Shown: in pieces, positions 22,530 through 33,671 of the stretch | How the letters are laid out: each line of letters opens with the position of its first letter | Numbering within the stretch: the first letter of the stretch is position 1 | Source of the DNA: Lichina pygmaea | Taxonomy: Eukaryota; Ascomycota; Lichinomycetes; Lichinales; Lichinaceae | Assembly (NCBI GenBank): GCA_963422465.1 | Contig: OY730171.1 | Location: 4,236,202-4,300,201 of the forward strand | Length of the DNA stretch: 64,000 bases | Direction of reading: 5' to 3' | Program-made: the position numbers and the translations under genes | The notes under the pieces: model-generated | What the model was told of the DNA's origin: nothing | What the model saw: only the letters and a program-made list of their open reading frames with translations | The model's database searches: none

Positions 22530-22537
22530 ATCATCGA

Positions 22538-23485
22538 ATGGCCGACTTCTTCGCGCGGGACGTCGCTGGCGGCGGCGCTGCAGCGGGAGGGGCCGGAGGA
22601 GCTCACCATTTCCCCCTCGAGACGTGGTTCTACGACCTGCCGGTATGCACGCGGTGGTGGACGACGGCGACGGTGGCCGCCAGCATCCTCGTGCAATGTC
22701 ACATTGTCACGCCGTTCCAGCTGTTCTACAGCTTCCGGGCCGCCTTCATCAAGGGCCAGTACTGGCGGCTCCTGACCACGTTTCTGTACTTCGGCCCGCT
22801 GTCGCTCGACCTCCTCTTTCACGTGTTCTTCCTCCAGCGATACTCGCGCCTGCTCGAGGAGTCTTCGTCGTCCCGCGGTCGCCAGTCCCCGGCATACTTC
22901 GCCTGGCTGCTCCTCTACGCCACCGTCTCGCTGATCCTCCTGTCGCCGCTCGTCTCGATGCCCTTTCTCGGCTCCCCGCTCTCGTCGAGCCTCGTCTACA
23001 TCTGGAGTCGGCGCGATCCCGACACCCGGCTGAGCTTCCTTGGTCTCCTCGTCTTCACGGCACCGTACCTTCCCTGGGTTCTCATGGGCTTTTCCCTTTT
23101 GCTTCACGGCTCGATACCGAAGGATGAGATTATGGGGGTCATTGTTGGCCACGGTGAGTGGACTTGGTCCGTGTTCTGATCGACCGCGAGCTCCGGCTCT
23201 TTGCGCACCATCAGCCTATGCGGCACTCTGCCATGCACCGTCCCTCTGTAGTATGACCAAGCAGACCTGCCACGCTAACGACAACCAACCACAGTCTGGT
23301 ATTTCTTCTCGGACGTCTACCCATCGCTGCACAACGGGATCCGGCCGCTTGACCCGCCCGGGTGGTGGGTCAGACTCTTCGAAGGTCGCCCGGCGGCCGA
23401 CGAGGACGTGGTCGAGGTAGCGGCCACACAAGCCGTCGCCATCGACCAGGACATTGTCGCCGCCGCCGCTCCCGAAGTGAGATGA
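22538..23485 (+). CDS. derlin (Der1-like ER membrane protein)
   Basis: Exons 22538-23153 and 23295-23485, joined over a 141-bp intron (GTGAGT...CACAG), encode 268 residues. After a Gly/Ala-rich head come the derlin landmarks: WWTTATVAASIL, TPFQLFYSF, GQYWRLLTTFLYFGPLSLDLLFHVFFLQRYSRLLEE (the W-R motif), a hydrophobic core, and LPWVLMGFSLLLHGS, with VWYFFSDVYP after the splice. Derlins are rhomboid-like pseudoproteases without the catalytic Ser/His. They form part of the ER channel that extracts misfolded proteins for degradation with Cdc48 and the Hrd1 ligase. The C-terminus is acidic and short, with no visible SHP box. The gene converges on HIS3 with 0.9 kb between the stops. Confidence 0.95.
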
Positions 23486-24414
23486 TAGCCTCGGTTCGTC
23501 GTTTGGGCAAACATCTTTCGTCTTTTGTGTAACAGCTCGTTCTATCCTCCGCCTGTCCATCGCTCTTCTGTCCAAATGGTCTCTGGGGAAAGGAGAATTC
23601 CCGAACGAGAGCCCAGTGGAGCACTGAATGACAACAGAAACGATTTCTTTTTCTTTCCGCAACGCTTTTGGGTGTGGATGTCTCTTCCCACATTTCTTCC
23701 CCTCCCCTCGTTCTGATCACTCCTCACCATCTTGAAATTTTCAACCCCCATCCATCTCTCCCGTTTTATTTTCTTCACAACTGTTTTTACTTGTTGATCC
23801 CTTGTCTCCTTCCTTTTCCTTCATTTTTTTCCTCTTGTCCTCGCACCCCAACGCGTTCGACAGGAGACAAGAGGACTACACAGAGGTGATGAAGCGAGGT
23901 TCAGGTGCAAGAATGGGGTGTTTACGTTTCTTTCAGTGTGAAGTTTTGTGGGAGGAGGCGAGCGAGGAAGGGGTGGAGGGGAGGCGAGTGCGACGTGAAT
24001 GTCTTGTGCTGCGACGTGTGTGTGTGTGAAAACTACTTTGAGCCAAAGGGACTTGGCAGCTTCAATCATCAACCGGCGACAGACATACAGGGACACGTAC
24101 CCCATGACACACTCGGTCACATACGTGCAGCGAGGTGAGATAAGTGGAGCGAAGAGAGAAGGATCGGGATGGTGACTCGTCGCTTGTTCTGCCATGGACG
24201 CGCGCCAAGTTTGACATTGTCTTGATCTATGATTCGAACGCCCTTTACATACACGCCGTGGGTCCGAGAGGGGGGAAGAGAAACGAACAGTAAATGGCTC
24301 CCAGAGCAGAGAACTACCCAGAAGGACATATCGATCGCGCCTCGTCAGCATTCTGCATCGGCATTGGCATGGGCATCAACATCAACAGCTTCACCACCAC
24401 CGCCCCTGCCAACT
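23486..24414. other. convergent 3' region between derlin and HIS3; no gene
   Basis: T- and C-rich stretches (23640-23860) fit 3' untranslated DNA for derlin. No supported frame on either strand. Confidence 0.5.
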
Positions 24415-25549
24415 TCACAAGACGCCCTTGGTCGAAGGAACCTCGCCCTCCCTGCCGGCGACAGGCGACGTGGCCATGCGGATGGCGCAGGCGACAGCCT
24501 TGAAGGCGCTCTCGGCGCGATGATGGTCGTTGGTGCCGCGCAGACAGTCGACGTGCAGCGTGACGCCGGCGGCCTGGGCGAAGCTGGCGAGACCGTGCGG
24601 CAGCATCTCGGTGCTGAGGTCGCCAATCTTCTCGCGCCGCAGACCCAGCTCGACGACGGCGAACGGCCGGTTGGACAGGTCGACGACGGCGCGCGACAGG
24701 GCTTCGTCCAGGGGCGCGTACGCGTACCCGAATCGCGCGAGGCCTGCCATGCCCGTGGAGCCGGTGTCCGTGCTCTTAAGGGCTTGTTGAAAGGCCTGAC
24801 CTAGCGCCAGGAAAGTATCTTCTGTGGTATGATGATCGTCGACTTTTTTTTAACCAAAAAGGAAGAAAAAAATTCCACGGGAGACAATGGGTTAGCTGAG
24901 TTGGTTTCCTGGAACGTGCCTGCCCATCGATTGTTATGTTACATAGTACAGAAAAATGGCGAACTTGAGAGAGAGAGAGAGCTAGAGAGAAATCGATTGC
25001 GTCGTTCATCGTAAATCGCATATGTCGAATATCACATGGGACTCCCGTCCTTCCTCTCCTCCCTCTATTCCTCTTCTTCTTCCTCTTCCGACGCACCATA
25101 CAACAAAAAGATTCCCGATGGTACGTACTATGAAGATCCCCCTTTGCTTGTACCCGGAGACTCCAGCCGGCGTGCTTCGCCAGGGCGTGGAGCATGTGGT
25201 CCAAGAAACCGATGCCGGTGTCGACGTCGATGACGCGCGATCCGTGCTTCTGCGAGGCATGCTTGCGATGTTTTCCGTCGTTGTCGTCGTTGTCGTCGTT
25301 GTTGTCTAGCTTCGCTGCGTCGTCACCGCCGGTACATTCCTGCTCCTCCTCCTCCTCCTCCTCCTCCTTCCTCTCCTCCTCTTTCTTTTGGCCATCTACG
25401 CCGTTGCTGCCGTTGTTGTCGATGCTGCCGTTGCTAATGGTGGTGGTGGTGGTGGTGGTTGTGCTGGTCAAGGGCCCGCCGTCGAGATGTATCCATACCC
25501 GTATCTGCGTCTCGTTCGTCGTTCGCGACAGGGTACTCGTTCGCGTCAT
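24415..25549 (-). CDS. HIS3: imidazoleglycerol-phosphate dehydratase
   Basis: Exons 25549-25129 and 24842-24415, joined over a 286-bp intron (GTACGT...AAAAG), give 282 residues. The enzyme removes water from imidazole glycerol phosphate to form imidazole acetol phosphate, step six of histidine synthesis, using two Mn ions. Both metal-binding motifs are intact: [10 protein letters not shown] near 117 and DDHHTTED created exactly at the splice. Later signatures [40 protein letters not shown] and the closing PSTKGVL are present. Residues about 27-105 are a low-complexity insert (poly-Thr, Asn/Gly, a run of nine Glu, Asn/Asp) between the first beta strand and the TGIGFLDHM segment. The usual link there is short. 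The true start is the ATG at 25549; an upstream TTG is in frame. Confidence 0.95.
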
Positions 25550-26927
25550 ACTGTAATTGGCTCCTGCGACTGTCAAGGCTGGTACAGTACGTGACTTGAT
25601 GCACGAAGGGAGTCACTGGGAGCAAGTCGATCGAGGGAGAGAGATATCAAAAGTTTGTATGAGGAGTGTGGAGGGGCAAGAGGGGGTACGAAGTACTGGT
25701 AGGGCTGGAGTCGTTGGCTGTGGCGTTGAGTACTGCGTACGTATGCACTACATAGAGTTACCTCGTATTACCCGTATAGGCTCCAGTATGGTGCGGTATA
25801 TGGTCCAGTGCGGTACCATAGTTATCATAGGGCTGAGACAGACGTACGGGGAGGACGAAAATAATGCTAGCGTAGTATTACGTACGGGTACAAGCAAAAC
25901 TCGGCTGCAGAGCCGCATTCTCAAAGCTCTTGAGAACTCTCGACACAATTATGTACGGTAATTAATGACTTCCTGGCAACATGTCATCTCATTCCATTTG
26001 CTGTCACTTTGGAGTCGCCGGGGCCTGAATGGTCAAGGAACACGGGAACTCTTCATCCATCCTTGGGCCGACGTGGGAGGACTTTGTTTGTGCCGGTGTG
26101 CTCAGGCTCACTGGCTGATGGGCTCAAATTTTCGACATGGGCGCTGATGTTCGGGCTTACTAATAGTACCACGCTGACGTCATTTCATTCAACCCACCTT
26201 GTACCTCCGTACGTACGTTCGAGTACAGTAGGTACGTATGGGTACAGTACGGAGTACCGGTACGGTACAGTACAATACGATGCCCCGATGCAGTGCGAAT
26301 CAGTGGGAAGCACCCGAGGGTACCCGTGCAGTCCGTTCGAACCGTTGGCACGTCTACGAAGGCATCGGTCTGATGTCGATTGAAGTCCTCGACGACTCGA
26401 GGGCCTGTATGGGCCTAGCTACGTAGCTGACTAACCCTCCTGACAGAGTTGTCCCTGGGCCTAACTCTCTTGACTAAGCCATCCCTTGGCCCAGCCCGCT
26501 CCACGGCCGCAACAGAACATGTTGTCCAAAGACACCAGTACTGTAATCAATCGATGAATCAATTAGCTCGCGCCCCGGCACTTTACTTCCGGGATGCTTA
26601 CGTAGTCATGAAATGCCATGGCCACGACGACAGACAGGTGAGAGTTCGTGGGGGAGCGATGGTTGCTTGGAAATGCTACTGCGAAGCTTGAAGTGCTATT
26701 GTGAAGGAAAAGAGACTGGGCTCTGAGAGGGGTGAGCAGGGGGGAGGAGGGGAGGGGGGAGAGGAGCAAAGAGATGCTTGTCTATGCCAGACGAGGATGC
26801 TTTGACCGGCAAGCGAATGACATCATCATCATTGCCATCATTGTCAATGTTTGAACCCCCCCAGCTGGAGAGCTTAGAGGGGGCAGACTGTGAGACTATA
26901 CACATGCTCCCTGCCACCTGCTATTCT
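25550..26927. other. intergenic, GTAC-rich; no gene
   Basis: No supported gene. The stretch 25690-25900 and 26190-26290 is crowded with the palindrome GTAC and with TACGTAC/GGTACC variants. A short poly-purine tract lies at 26735-26768. Confidence 0.5.
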
Positions 26928-29439
26928 TCACAGGCCTGGCGTGGCCGCCTTGGCCAACCGTTCAGACTCGGCTCGGGTCGTCTGGGCTTCGACCAGCTTG
27001 CCCTGCACCTCGAGCGTGTCCGCGAGCATGCCGGTGCTGACACTGAGCCAGAGCTTGTTGCTGCTGTTCTTGGCCGTCGACAGCGCGGCGCGGGCGCCCT
27101 TCTCGGCCTGCTCGCCGACGACGCCGCGCAGGAACTTCCAGCTCAAGAAGTTTAGGGACATGCACATGAGCTGCGTGTTCGCCATGTGGCGCGCCGTCGT
27201 CAGGGCCTGCTCGAGGAAGCGCTTCGTGTTGAGCATGCTCTCGCCGTCGTTGATGCAGGCCCGGATCAAGCTCACGGCCGAGTGGATGTTCCTATTCGAC
27301 GTCGCGCCGCACAGCGGCTCGATGCTCGAGACGATGTGCTCGATCGAAGGCCCGCTGGAGTCACCTTGTCGACGCAGAATGAGGATGGAGTTGAGGTGCG
27401 CCAGGATGGCCAGATCTCGTCTGATCTGGTCCGCCGCGTTGCTAGGCTCTCGACAGAATCTCTGCCGGATGTCGAACGCAGGTCCGAAGAAAACGGCGGT
27501 CGCAGCCGCAAGATTCCCGCTCCCTTGGTAGACGACCCCGGAGAGATACCGTACCAGCGAAGCGAGTGGCTCGTCGTCCGCCGAGACCGGCTCGGGCTTT
27601 TGCTCCTGCAGCTCGTCGAGCATGACATTTGCACGTGCCCACTGCGCACGGCTGCAGAAGACCAAAGCCAGGTGCACCCGGATATAGCGGCCGATCTTTC
27701 TTCTCCAAGTCTGCTGAGCTGCCGCTGTGGAGAGAGCTTGTGGCTCGTCGGTCTCTGCTCAGACGAGATGAGCAGCTCGCCTGCGCGTGCTGGACGGAGT
27801 ACGATTACCTGAGCCGCCATGTTCTGCCATCCGCAGCGCCTGATGGAAGTACTGTTCTGGCAAGTGTAGATCGCCCGAGCTGAACTGACTTGTCGTCACG
27901 CCAATCAAGAAGTTCCCCAAGATGCGCACGTCCCCCCTTGACATCCACGACAACACCAATCCCTTGGGGCCATCGTCTCCTGATCCGTCAGGGAACATGC
28001 GATCCGATGTTTTGCCCGGGTTGACGGCCACGTGGACGGTGCCGTCGTCGGACCATCGTGGATCTGCAAGTTTCTGCTCCATCGTGGCCGTGAGCTCTTG
28101 CATCTTCGCTCTCGCCTGCTGCGGGTTTGGCTCTTTGAGGCTACACAGGAGATCCGTGATCTGGGTGGCCAGCAGCAACTGCGGCAGTTGAGCGGCCGCG
28201 TCCGTTAGCTGCAGGCTGCGAGCGCTCGCCAGGGCTCTCTGTGCATGCTCTAGAGCGTCGTGGTGACTCGAGAGCTGGTGCACCTGAGCCTCCAACGTCG
28301 ACGCGACAAGAAATATGGCGTCGTCCCCGCGGCTTCTAGCCGCTCCAGATATCGCCCGCAGATCTTGCAGTGCGCTGGAGATGCCAATGCTGAACCCTGC
28401 CTGTAGACTGAAGGACACGCGCAGGAACCGACATGCATAGCTCCAGAAAGCATCCTGATAGCTGAAACATGTCAGATCCGAGAGACTGTCTAGAGTGATC
28501 CGCAAAGAAGGAGAAAAAAAAAATGAGCGTACGCTTCCACATCTTCGATGATGCCTCCTAACAGTGTCATTGCCGCCTTTCGATTTTTGGTGAACAATAT
28601 TCGGGCCAACAGATATCGCATTGCGTGCTTCATTCCGATTAATCTATTCTGCCGCTCATCAGAAGGGTCGATCGTACGGCGGTATCGGCTTACCCTATCA
28701 CACAAGGCAATCTATGACTCCATCAGCAGCTGCACTGGAACCCAAGAGAAGACGATGTGAGCACCAACACCTTTGCTTAATGATGTTTCTGCCTCTGTAT
28801 AATTCTCCGTCTCCTCGTAAAGTACAGTCGCGTATTTTAATCTGACCAGAGCCTCTCTATGCGGGGGAAGCCGCCATTGCTGTTGACCAAGTAAGCCGGT
28901 GATTTTACCACCCTCACCGGCTCCACCAGACGTGTGAAGCGCACCTGGAGGACAGACTCGAAGCAACCGAGAGAAGTAGCCACGAGCTTGCGATATGTTC
29001 TTAGGCCATCGGCACTTTTCCCGGAAGCCACCCGTGGCCCCATTCGCCTCGCGGACGTCAGATAATCCTCGGCGAGCGCGAGCAACAAGGTTGGATAATC
29101 GACTGCCGATTTGGTGCTTTGCCTCGGAGCTGGCTCTGGGGCTTCGACAGCTGTCGTGGGTCCATGCGCAGTCTCTGGGCGCGGGTGGACTTGCGAGGCA
29201 AGGTGTGGCCGCTGCGCTCCATTTTGGTACGGCGAGACGTAGTTCGCGTTCTCGCGGACGGGCTCGTGGTGTACATAATCGTGATAGGACTGGCGCTCGG
29301 GGGTCCGCGGAGACACCAGGACTCGGACCTGGATCTTACTCGAAGTCGCATGCTGCGGTTTGGAGGGTCCTGGTGGTGCTGCGTACTGACTGCCATTGAG
29401 CCAAGACGTTCTGCCAACCTCTGACGGTCGTTCGTCCAT
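26928..29439 (-). CDS. MAU2: cohesin loading factor subunit MAU2/SCC4
   Basis: Six exons close in phase to 729 residues: 29439-28945, 28879-28769, 28711-28694, 28648-28533, 28461-27809 and 27724-26928. MAU2 is a TPR superhelix that wraps the N-terminus of Scc2/NIPBL and directs cohesin loading onto chromatin. The N-terminal 110 residues are disordered (PGPSKPQHATSS...). The conserved core begins YPTLLLALAEDYLTSAR, followed by QQWRLPPHREALVRLKYATVLYEETENYTEAETSLSKG, CDRNRLIGMKHAMRYLLARILF, and later SYACRFLRVSFSLQ; the C-terminal half ends MSLNFLSWKFLRGVVGEQAEKG. Exon 3 has only 18 nt, and the donor before it (GTTGGT) is weak. Two ATGs upstream are not in a supported frame, so the start at 29439 is the least certain part. 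Confidence 0.9.
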
Positions 29440-30040
29440 GAGCGAGTCCGAGATGGAATGGTGTGTGCGACTAGCGACGAGGCCGGGTGACGGCGTGAGA
29501 TTTGTTGCGACGACGACACGATGATACACTAAGGACTTACGAGGTGCATTGCAGGGACAACATCATTCGTAGTAGAATACGCTTAGTAAGCTGGAATTGC
29601 GAATCTAGCCCCTGAGTTGCTCGATAATCCGGCATCAGCAACCACGAAACAGCAGCAGATAAATTGAGGCAAGTGTCTATAATCTCGGCATCCTGATAAT
29701 GTAAGTTGGCAACACTAAGGCATCACTCATCACATGCAGAAAATTAAAGGTGTTGGATTGGACATGTATGTCTCGAGAGCTTCGGTAATGCGGCTCTGCA
29801 ATCGACTTTGGCTTGTATCGCACTAACTTTATCTCGGCTACACTGGTACACCTCGCATACCGTACGGTACTTTACCGTACTACGAGTTATCACCGGTACC
29901 TCGATACGACGGTACTGGGGTACGAGCAGTGGACTGGTTCTCCCCCCCTCCCCGGTTGACATAGTACATTGCAATTGCAATTCCCCGCCCGCAGAAGTCG
30001 TCACTTAAAAGCTCCTGCCTGCTTGATTTCCGAGTCTGAT
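29440..30040. other. no gene; promoter side of MAU2
   Basis: AT-richer DNA with a GTAC cluster at 29855-29925. No supported frame. Confidence 0.45.
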
Positions 30041-30640
30041 CTACCGCCCAACCGTCTGCTCCAACGGGAATGGATCTTCGTAACGTACAGCCTGAAGTCT
30101 GCGGTCGCCATTGAGACGCCCTTCTGGATCACCGACAACCTTTCGTAATGAAAGGTCAGTAGGGTCGCGGGACCTGTTTGGGAAGCAGTCTTGGTAACGT
30201 ACATTATTGACAGCGTAGTCTTCCTGGATTCCTTGTGTGTTGGATGCTTTCTTCTTAGGGCATTGGGTTCGGACAGGTGGCTTGCTGCTATCCCAACATG
30301 CCGTGGATACCATTGGCTTCATTGGCTTCATTGGCTTGTACTGTCCTCCATGTTGTTGGCTGGCACATAGGCCGAGGAATCGCTGGACCCGAAAAAGTTA
30401 GCTTGTCACCAGATGTAGGATGATTCAGTTTGCACTCGATCTCAAATATCATGCTTATATAGGGTTGTGTAGATGGTGGATCAAGTGTGGGTTGATGTTC
30501 TGGCTTACCCGCCACGGAGGGCATTTCTGGCCCACAGAGGATGGCTCTTTCGGGGATGGATTGAAGTTGTGTATATTGGGAGTTGCTGGTGCCAGTGTAA
30601 CAAGGCCCAACAGAGCGAGCAACATCATTGGGAAATGCAT
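30041..30640 (-). CDS. small secreted cysteine-containing protein
   Basis: Exon 30640-30509 (44 codons) begins MHFPMMLLALLGLVTLAPATP, a clean signal peptide. A 126-bp intron (GTAAGC, branch GCTAACT, acceptor GTCCAG) leads to exon 30382-30041. The 157-residue product has five cysteines, a KPMKPMKPM triplet and two similar motifs, VRYQDCFP and VRYEDPFP, about 35 residues apart. A second 63-bp in-frame intron (30208-30146 region, GTACGT...CGAAAG) could remove the first of these, but its similarity to the second motif at DNA level suggests coding. A TATA box lies 110 bp upstream. No family recognised. Size, secretion and cysteines fit a candidate effector, which is inference only. Confidence 0.6.
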
Positions 30641-30748
30641 GCTGACCACCAGTATCAAGATACCAAAAGCGATTGGTAAACTGAGATTTTGATCCTGATG
30701 AAGTGAATCAAAGAATGGTAACGGCCATTGATAACAGATAGAGCTGGT

Positions 30749-30757
30749 CTTTATATG
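30749..30757 (-). promoter_or_regulatory. TATA box of the small secreted protein gene
   Basis: On the minus strand CATATAAAG precedes the ATG at 30640 by about 110 bp, and a purine-pyrimidine leader lies between. It supports 30640 as the real start. Confidence 0.55.
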
Positions 30758-30767
30758 CGGTGGGGGA

Positions 30768-31716
30768 TGCTTCGGATCTTGATCCGACCCCAGCAGTGCC
30801 CAGCACTCCCAGGGCCGACCTCGTACGGTGCTCGTACAACTTGCAATCCCCCAGTTCCCTACCATGCCTATCAAACCTCGCTCGAGTCCGAGGCGACCCT
30901 CACCTGCCTCGTATTCGCAGTAAGTTGCAACCACCGGTGACGAAGTGAAACCAAAAACAGTGCACATGGCACTTTTTGGAGTAGCTTTCTTGTAGATACT
31001 GTTCTCTTCGGCAAAGAAGCTTATACGATGCGTAGAGCACGAGTGTTCTCGCTACCTCATACTCGTACTTCGTTCGGACAATCAGTGTGGCATCCCTTTT
31101 ACGAGTATGCATCGTTTCGGTTGCGGCTCAGCCCTGTACGGTGCCGGTACCGTAGGGCTCAGTCATGTGCTCTTAGAGCTTAGCCCTGCAGAGCCGCAAC
31201 CTATGCGTCGCCTATTTAGCGGGCTCCACAGCTAGTTCCTCATACCAATTACTTCCGTACCGGTACATTTGTCACCAGCATAGAGACAGCTCATCAGTCT
31301 CCTGTGCTCGACGCTTCTGGGCTTGATCCCAACAATTCGTCCTTCGACACCACCGTCGCTTAAGTACGTATGAAGCTACCACGGCAGTAGAATTCTGCAT
31401 GACTAGTGACGAGGACACTTGCTTTACGGATACGCAAGTATGGTCAAGAGCAATGGGAAATCAATACGGGTAGACCTGGACTTCTCTGGTGGCTGATGGC
31501 CGGATAGCAGCTGGCTGACTAACAGGATAGCTGGCCAATGAGAGAGCCGTGTTGTCAGTGGGGTCTACTAGATAAAGAACGGTAGGGCAAACCAGATGGT
31601 GTTATCACGTGGTACGGTATCGGGCCAGTGCCCCTCCTACGTATGTACCGCTGTACGGAGTACCTATCAGGATGTGACTAGATGTACGCTGCTCCACAGC
31701 AGCGACATGAAGGTCG
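30768..31716. other. no gene; intergenic with GTAC clusters
   Basis: No supported frame. Palindromic GTAC/GGTACC groups occur at 31120-31270 and 31600-31665. Confidence 0.5.
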
Positions 31717-33631
31717 ATGTTTCCTGCAATGGACATTTCCTGGCTGGCGGGGCACGCGCGGACCGAGTTCCACCACTCGGCGGATCCTCTCGACATTGAC
31801 ATCGACATCGACCCAAGCAGTCGCTATCGACGGACCCTGCCGGAGCTATGTCGATCGGTGACGCCGCCATGCTGGCTGCACCCGTTGCTCTTCAACGGGC
31901 ACCTTCAGACGTGCTGGACGGTGGTCAACAAGGCGAAGGCTCCGATCTTCTACAAACGCCGGGTGTTCCGGGCCGAAGACTCGGCGTACGCGGGGTCGTT
32001 CGCCGTGGATTTCGTCGTGGACGAGTTCGACGGCCACGACGCCACGCTGCCGCCTCGCACCGTCCACTTTGCCGAGAACGACCGCGACGGCGGTCTCGAC
32101 GGCCCGGACCCGTCGTGCGACGCACGACCCATGCTCGTGGCGCTTCATGGCCTGAGCGGAGGATCTCATGAGCTGTACTTGCGCCTCGTGCTTGCTCCCT
32201 TGGTCGGCAAGCACGGCGGCTGGGAGGCGTGCGTGGTCAACTCGAGGGGCTGTGCGCGCAGCCGGGTCACCAGTAAAGTGCTCTTCAACGCTCGAGCAAC
32301 GTGGGATGTACGGCAGGTCATCAAGTGGCTGCGAAGAAGATACCCAAACAGGCCACTCTTTGCCGTCGGGTTCTCGTTGGGCGCAAATATACTGGTCAAC
32401 GTGCGTTCGCAACGGGGGATCACTATTACCCTGAAACCCGGCAGAACAGAAAGCCTCCCGCCTGTACCTGACTGACTCTATGATGCCATTCAGTATCTCG
32501 GGGAGGAAGGCTCGGACTGCATTCTGACGGCGGCGGCCGTCTGCTCCAACCCTTGGAACCTCGAGATCTCTGCCGTGGGTCTCATGAGATCGACGTTTGG
32601 CCGAGAGGTGTATTCGAGGGTGATGGCCGCGAGTCTGAAGAAGCTGATATACATGTTCGTAGGGCACTGAAGGTCTTCTTTCTTCACCGAGAGAGAGACG
32701 ATCGCGGAGAGATATCTGGGTTGACGTTTCGAGTGTGGCGCCTTTGCAGTCACGAGGATCAGGTAGCCAAGAACGCGGGCGTCAGTCTGGGACGAGTTTT
32801 CAAAACGACGTATCTGCCGGACTTTGATAGGTGAAGCTCTTTCCCCCTTTCCCCGTAAACATGACCTTTTACTCTGAACATGAGCTTGGAACAAGAAGAA
32901 AAATTGGAGCGGGTCAGAGACGTTCTCATGGCTGACGCATGAACGGGAACGGCCGGGGAGTTGACAAAATATGAAGAGAGATCCAGTGTCCGACTTGGGG
33001 GTACCCGACCGTGGGAGCGTACTATCGAGATGCGTCGTCGACGGACTCCGTACTGGCCGTCCGAATCCCGCTCTTTGCCATCAACGCCAGAGACGATCCG
33101 GTAAGTTTTAATGCAGCAGAATGCTCGTTGGTCATCCCACCCGCCGTGGAATCATCACTGTGAATCTATCACCGCTGAAACCCGTTGGGGAAATGAAACA
33201 ACAGCTAGCGGCGAACGAAGCCCTTCCGATTGACGAGTTCCGGCAGAACCCGTACACGGTTCTGTGCACTACGTCCGCCGGCGGCCATCTCGCCTGGTTC
33301 GAGTCTGGTGGAGAAAGATGGTTTGTGAAGCCGGTAAGCAGGGCCAGAGAAAAAAACCAGCCTCCCGGGTGGTCTGCCTTGGGAGAGAGAGGGAGAGAGT
33401 GGGGTTGACCGCCTGTCTTCTCTCTAGATGACCGCGTTTCTCGAGGAGATGGCCAATCTGGCCGAGTGGCGCCGCGTCAAGCGAGCTGCTGCTGACGTCG
33501 AGCGCAATCATGGCAGGCCCAGTGCCAAGGCCGAGGTCGCCCCTTTCGACCCGATGCGCCGGAAGATGTGCATAGACGACGGGTCTGGCGCCGTTCGAGC
33601 CTCGACCTTCTGGGACGCCATCCAGGTTTAG
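31717..33631 (+). CDS. alpha/beta hydrolase (EHT1/EEB1/ABHD1-3-like esterase)
   Basis: Six exons close to 460 residues: 31717-32400, 32494-32654, 32750-32830, 32977-33100, 33205-33333 and 33428-33631. A typical N-terminal TPPCWLHPLLFNGHLQTCW block precedes the core. The catalytic triad is visible: nucleophile Ser220 in GFSLGAN, an Asp in ARDDP near 348, and His378 in SAGGHLAWF. HGLSGGSHE near 150 forms the oxyanion region. Yeast relatives make medium-chain fatty acid ethyl esters or hydrolyse them; the substrate here is unknown. Splices read through conserved blocks (FDREIQCPTWGYPT across exons 3-4). The exon 2 donor GTTCGT is weak but needed for phase. A second ATG at 31729 is an equally good start. 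It converges on LOC1 with 40 bp between the stops. Confidence 0.9.
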
Positions 33632-33671
33632 TAGGTCCTGTAATCTACGACATTGAACAATTCATATTCAG

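Noticed and set aside
25194-25594. Plus-strand frames of Ser, Leu or Gly/Val runs opposite HIS3
   Set aside because: They are antisense translations of the low-complexity HIS3 insert.
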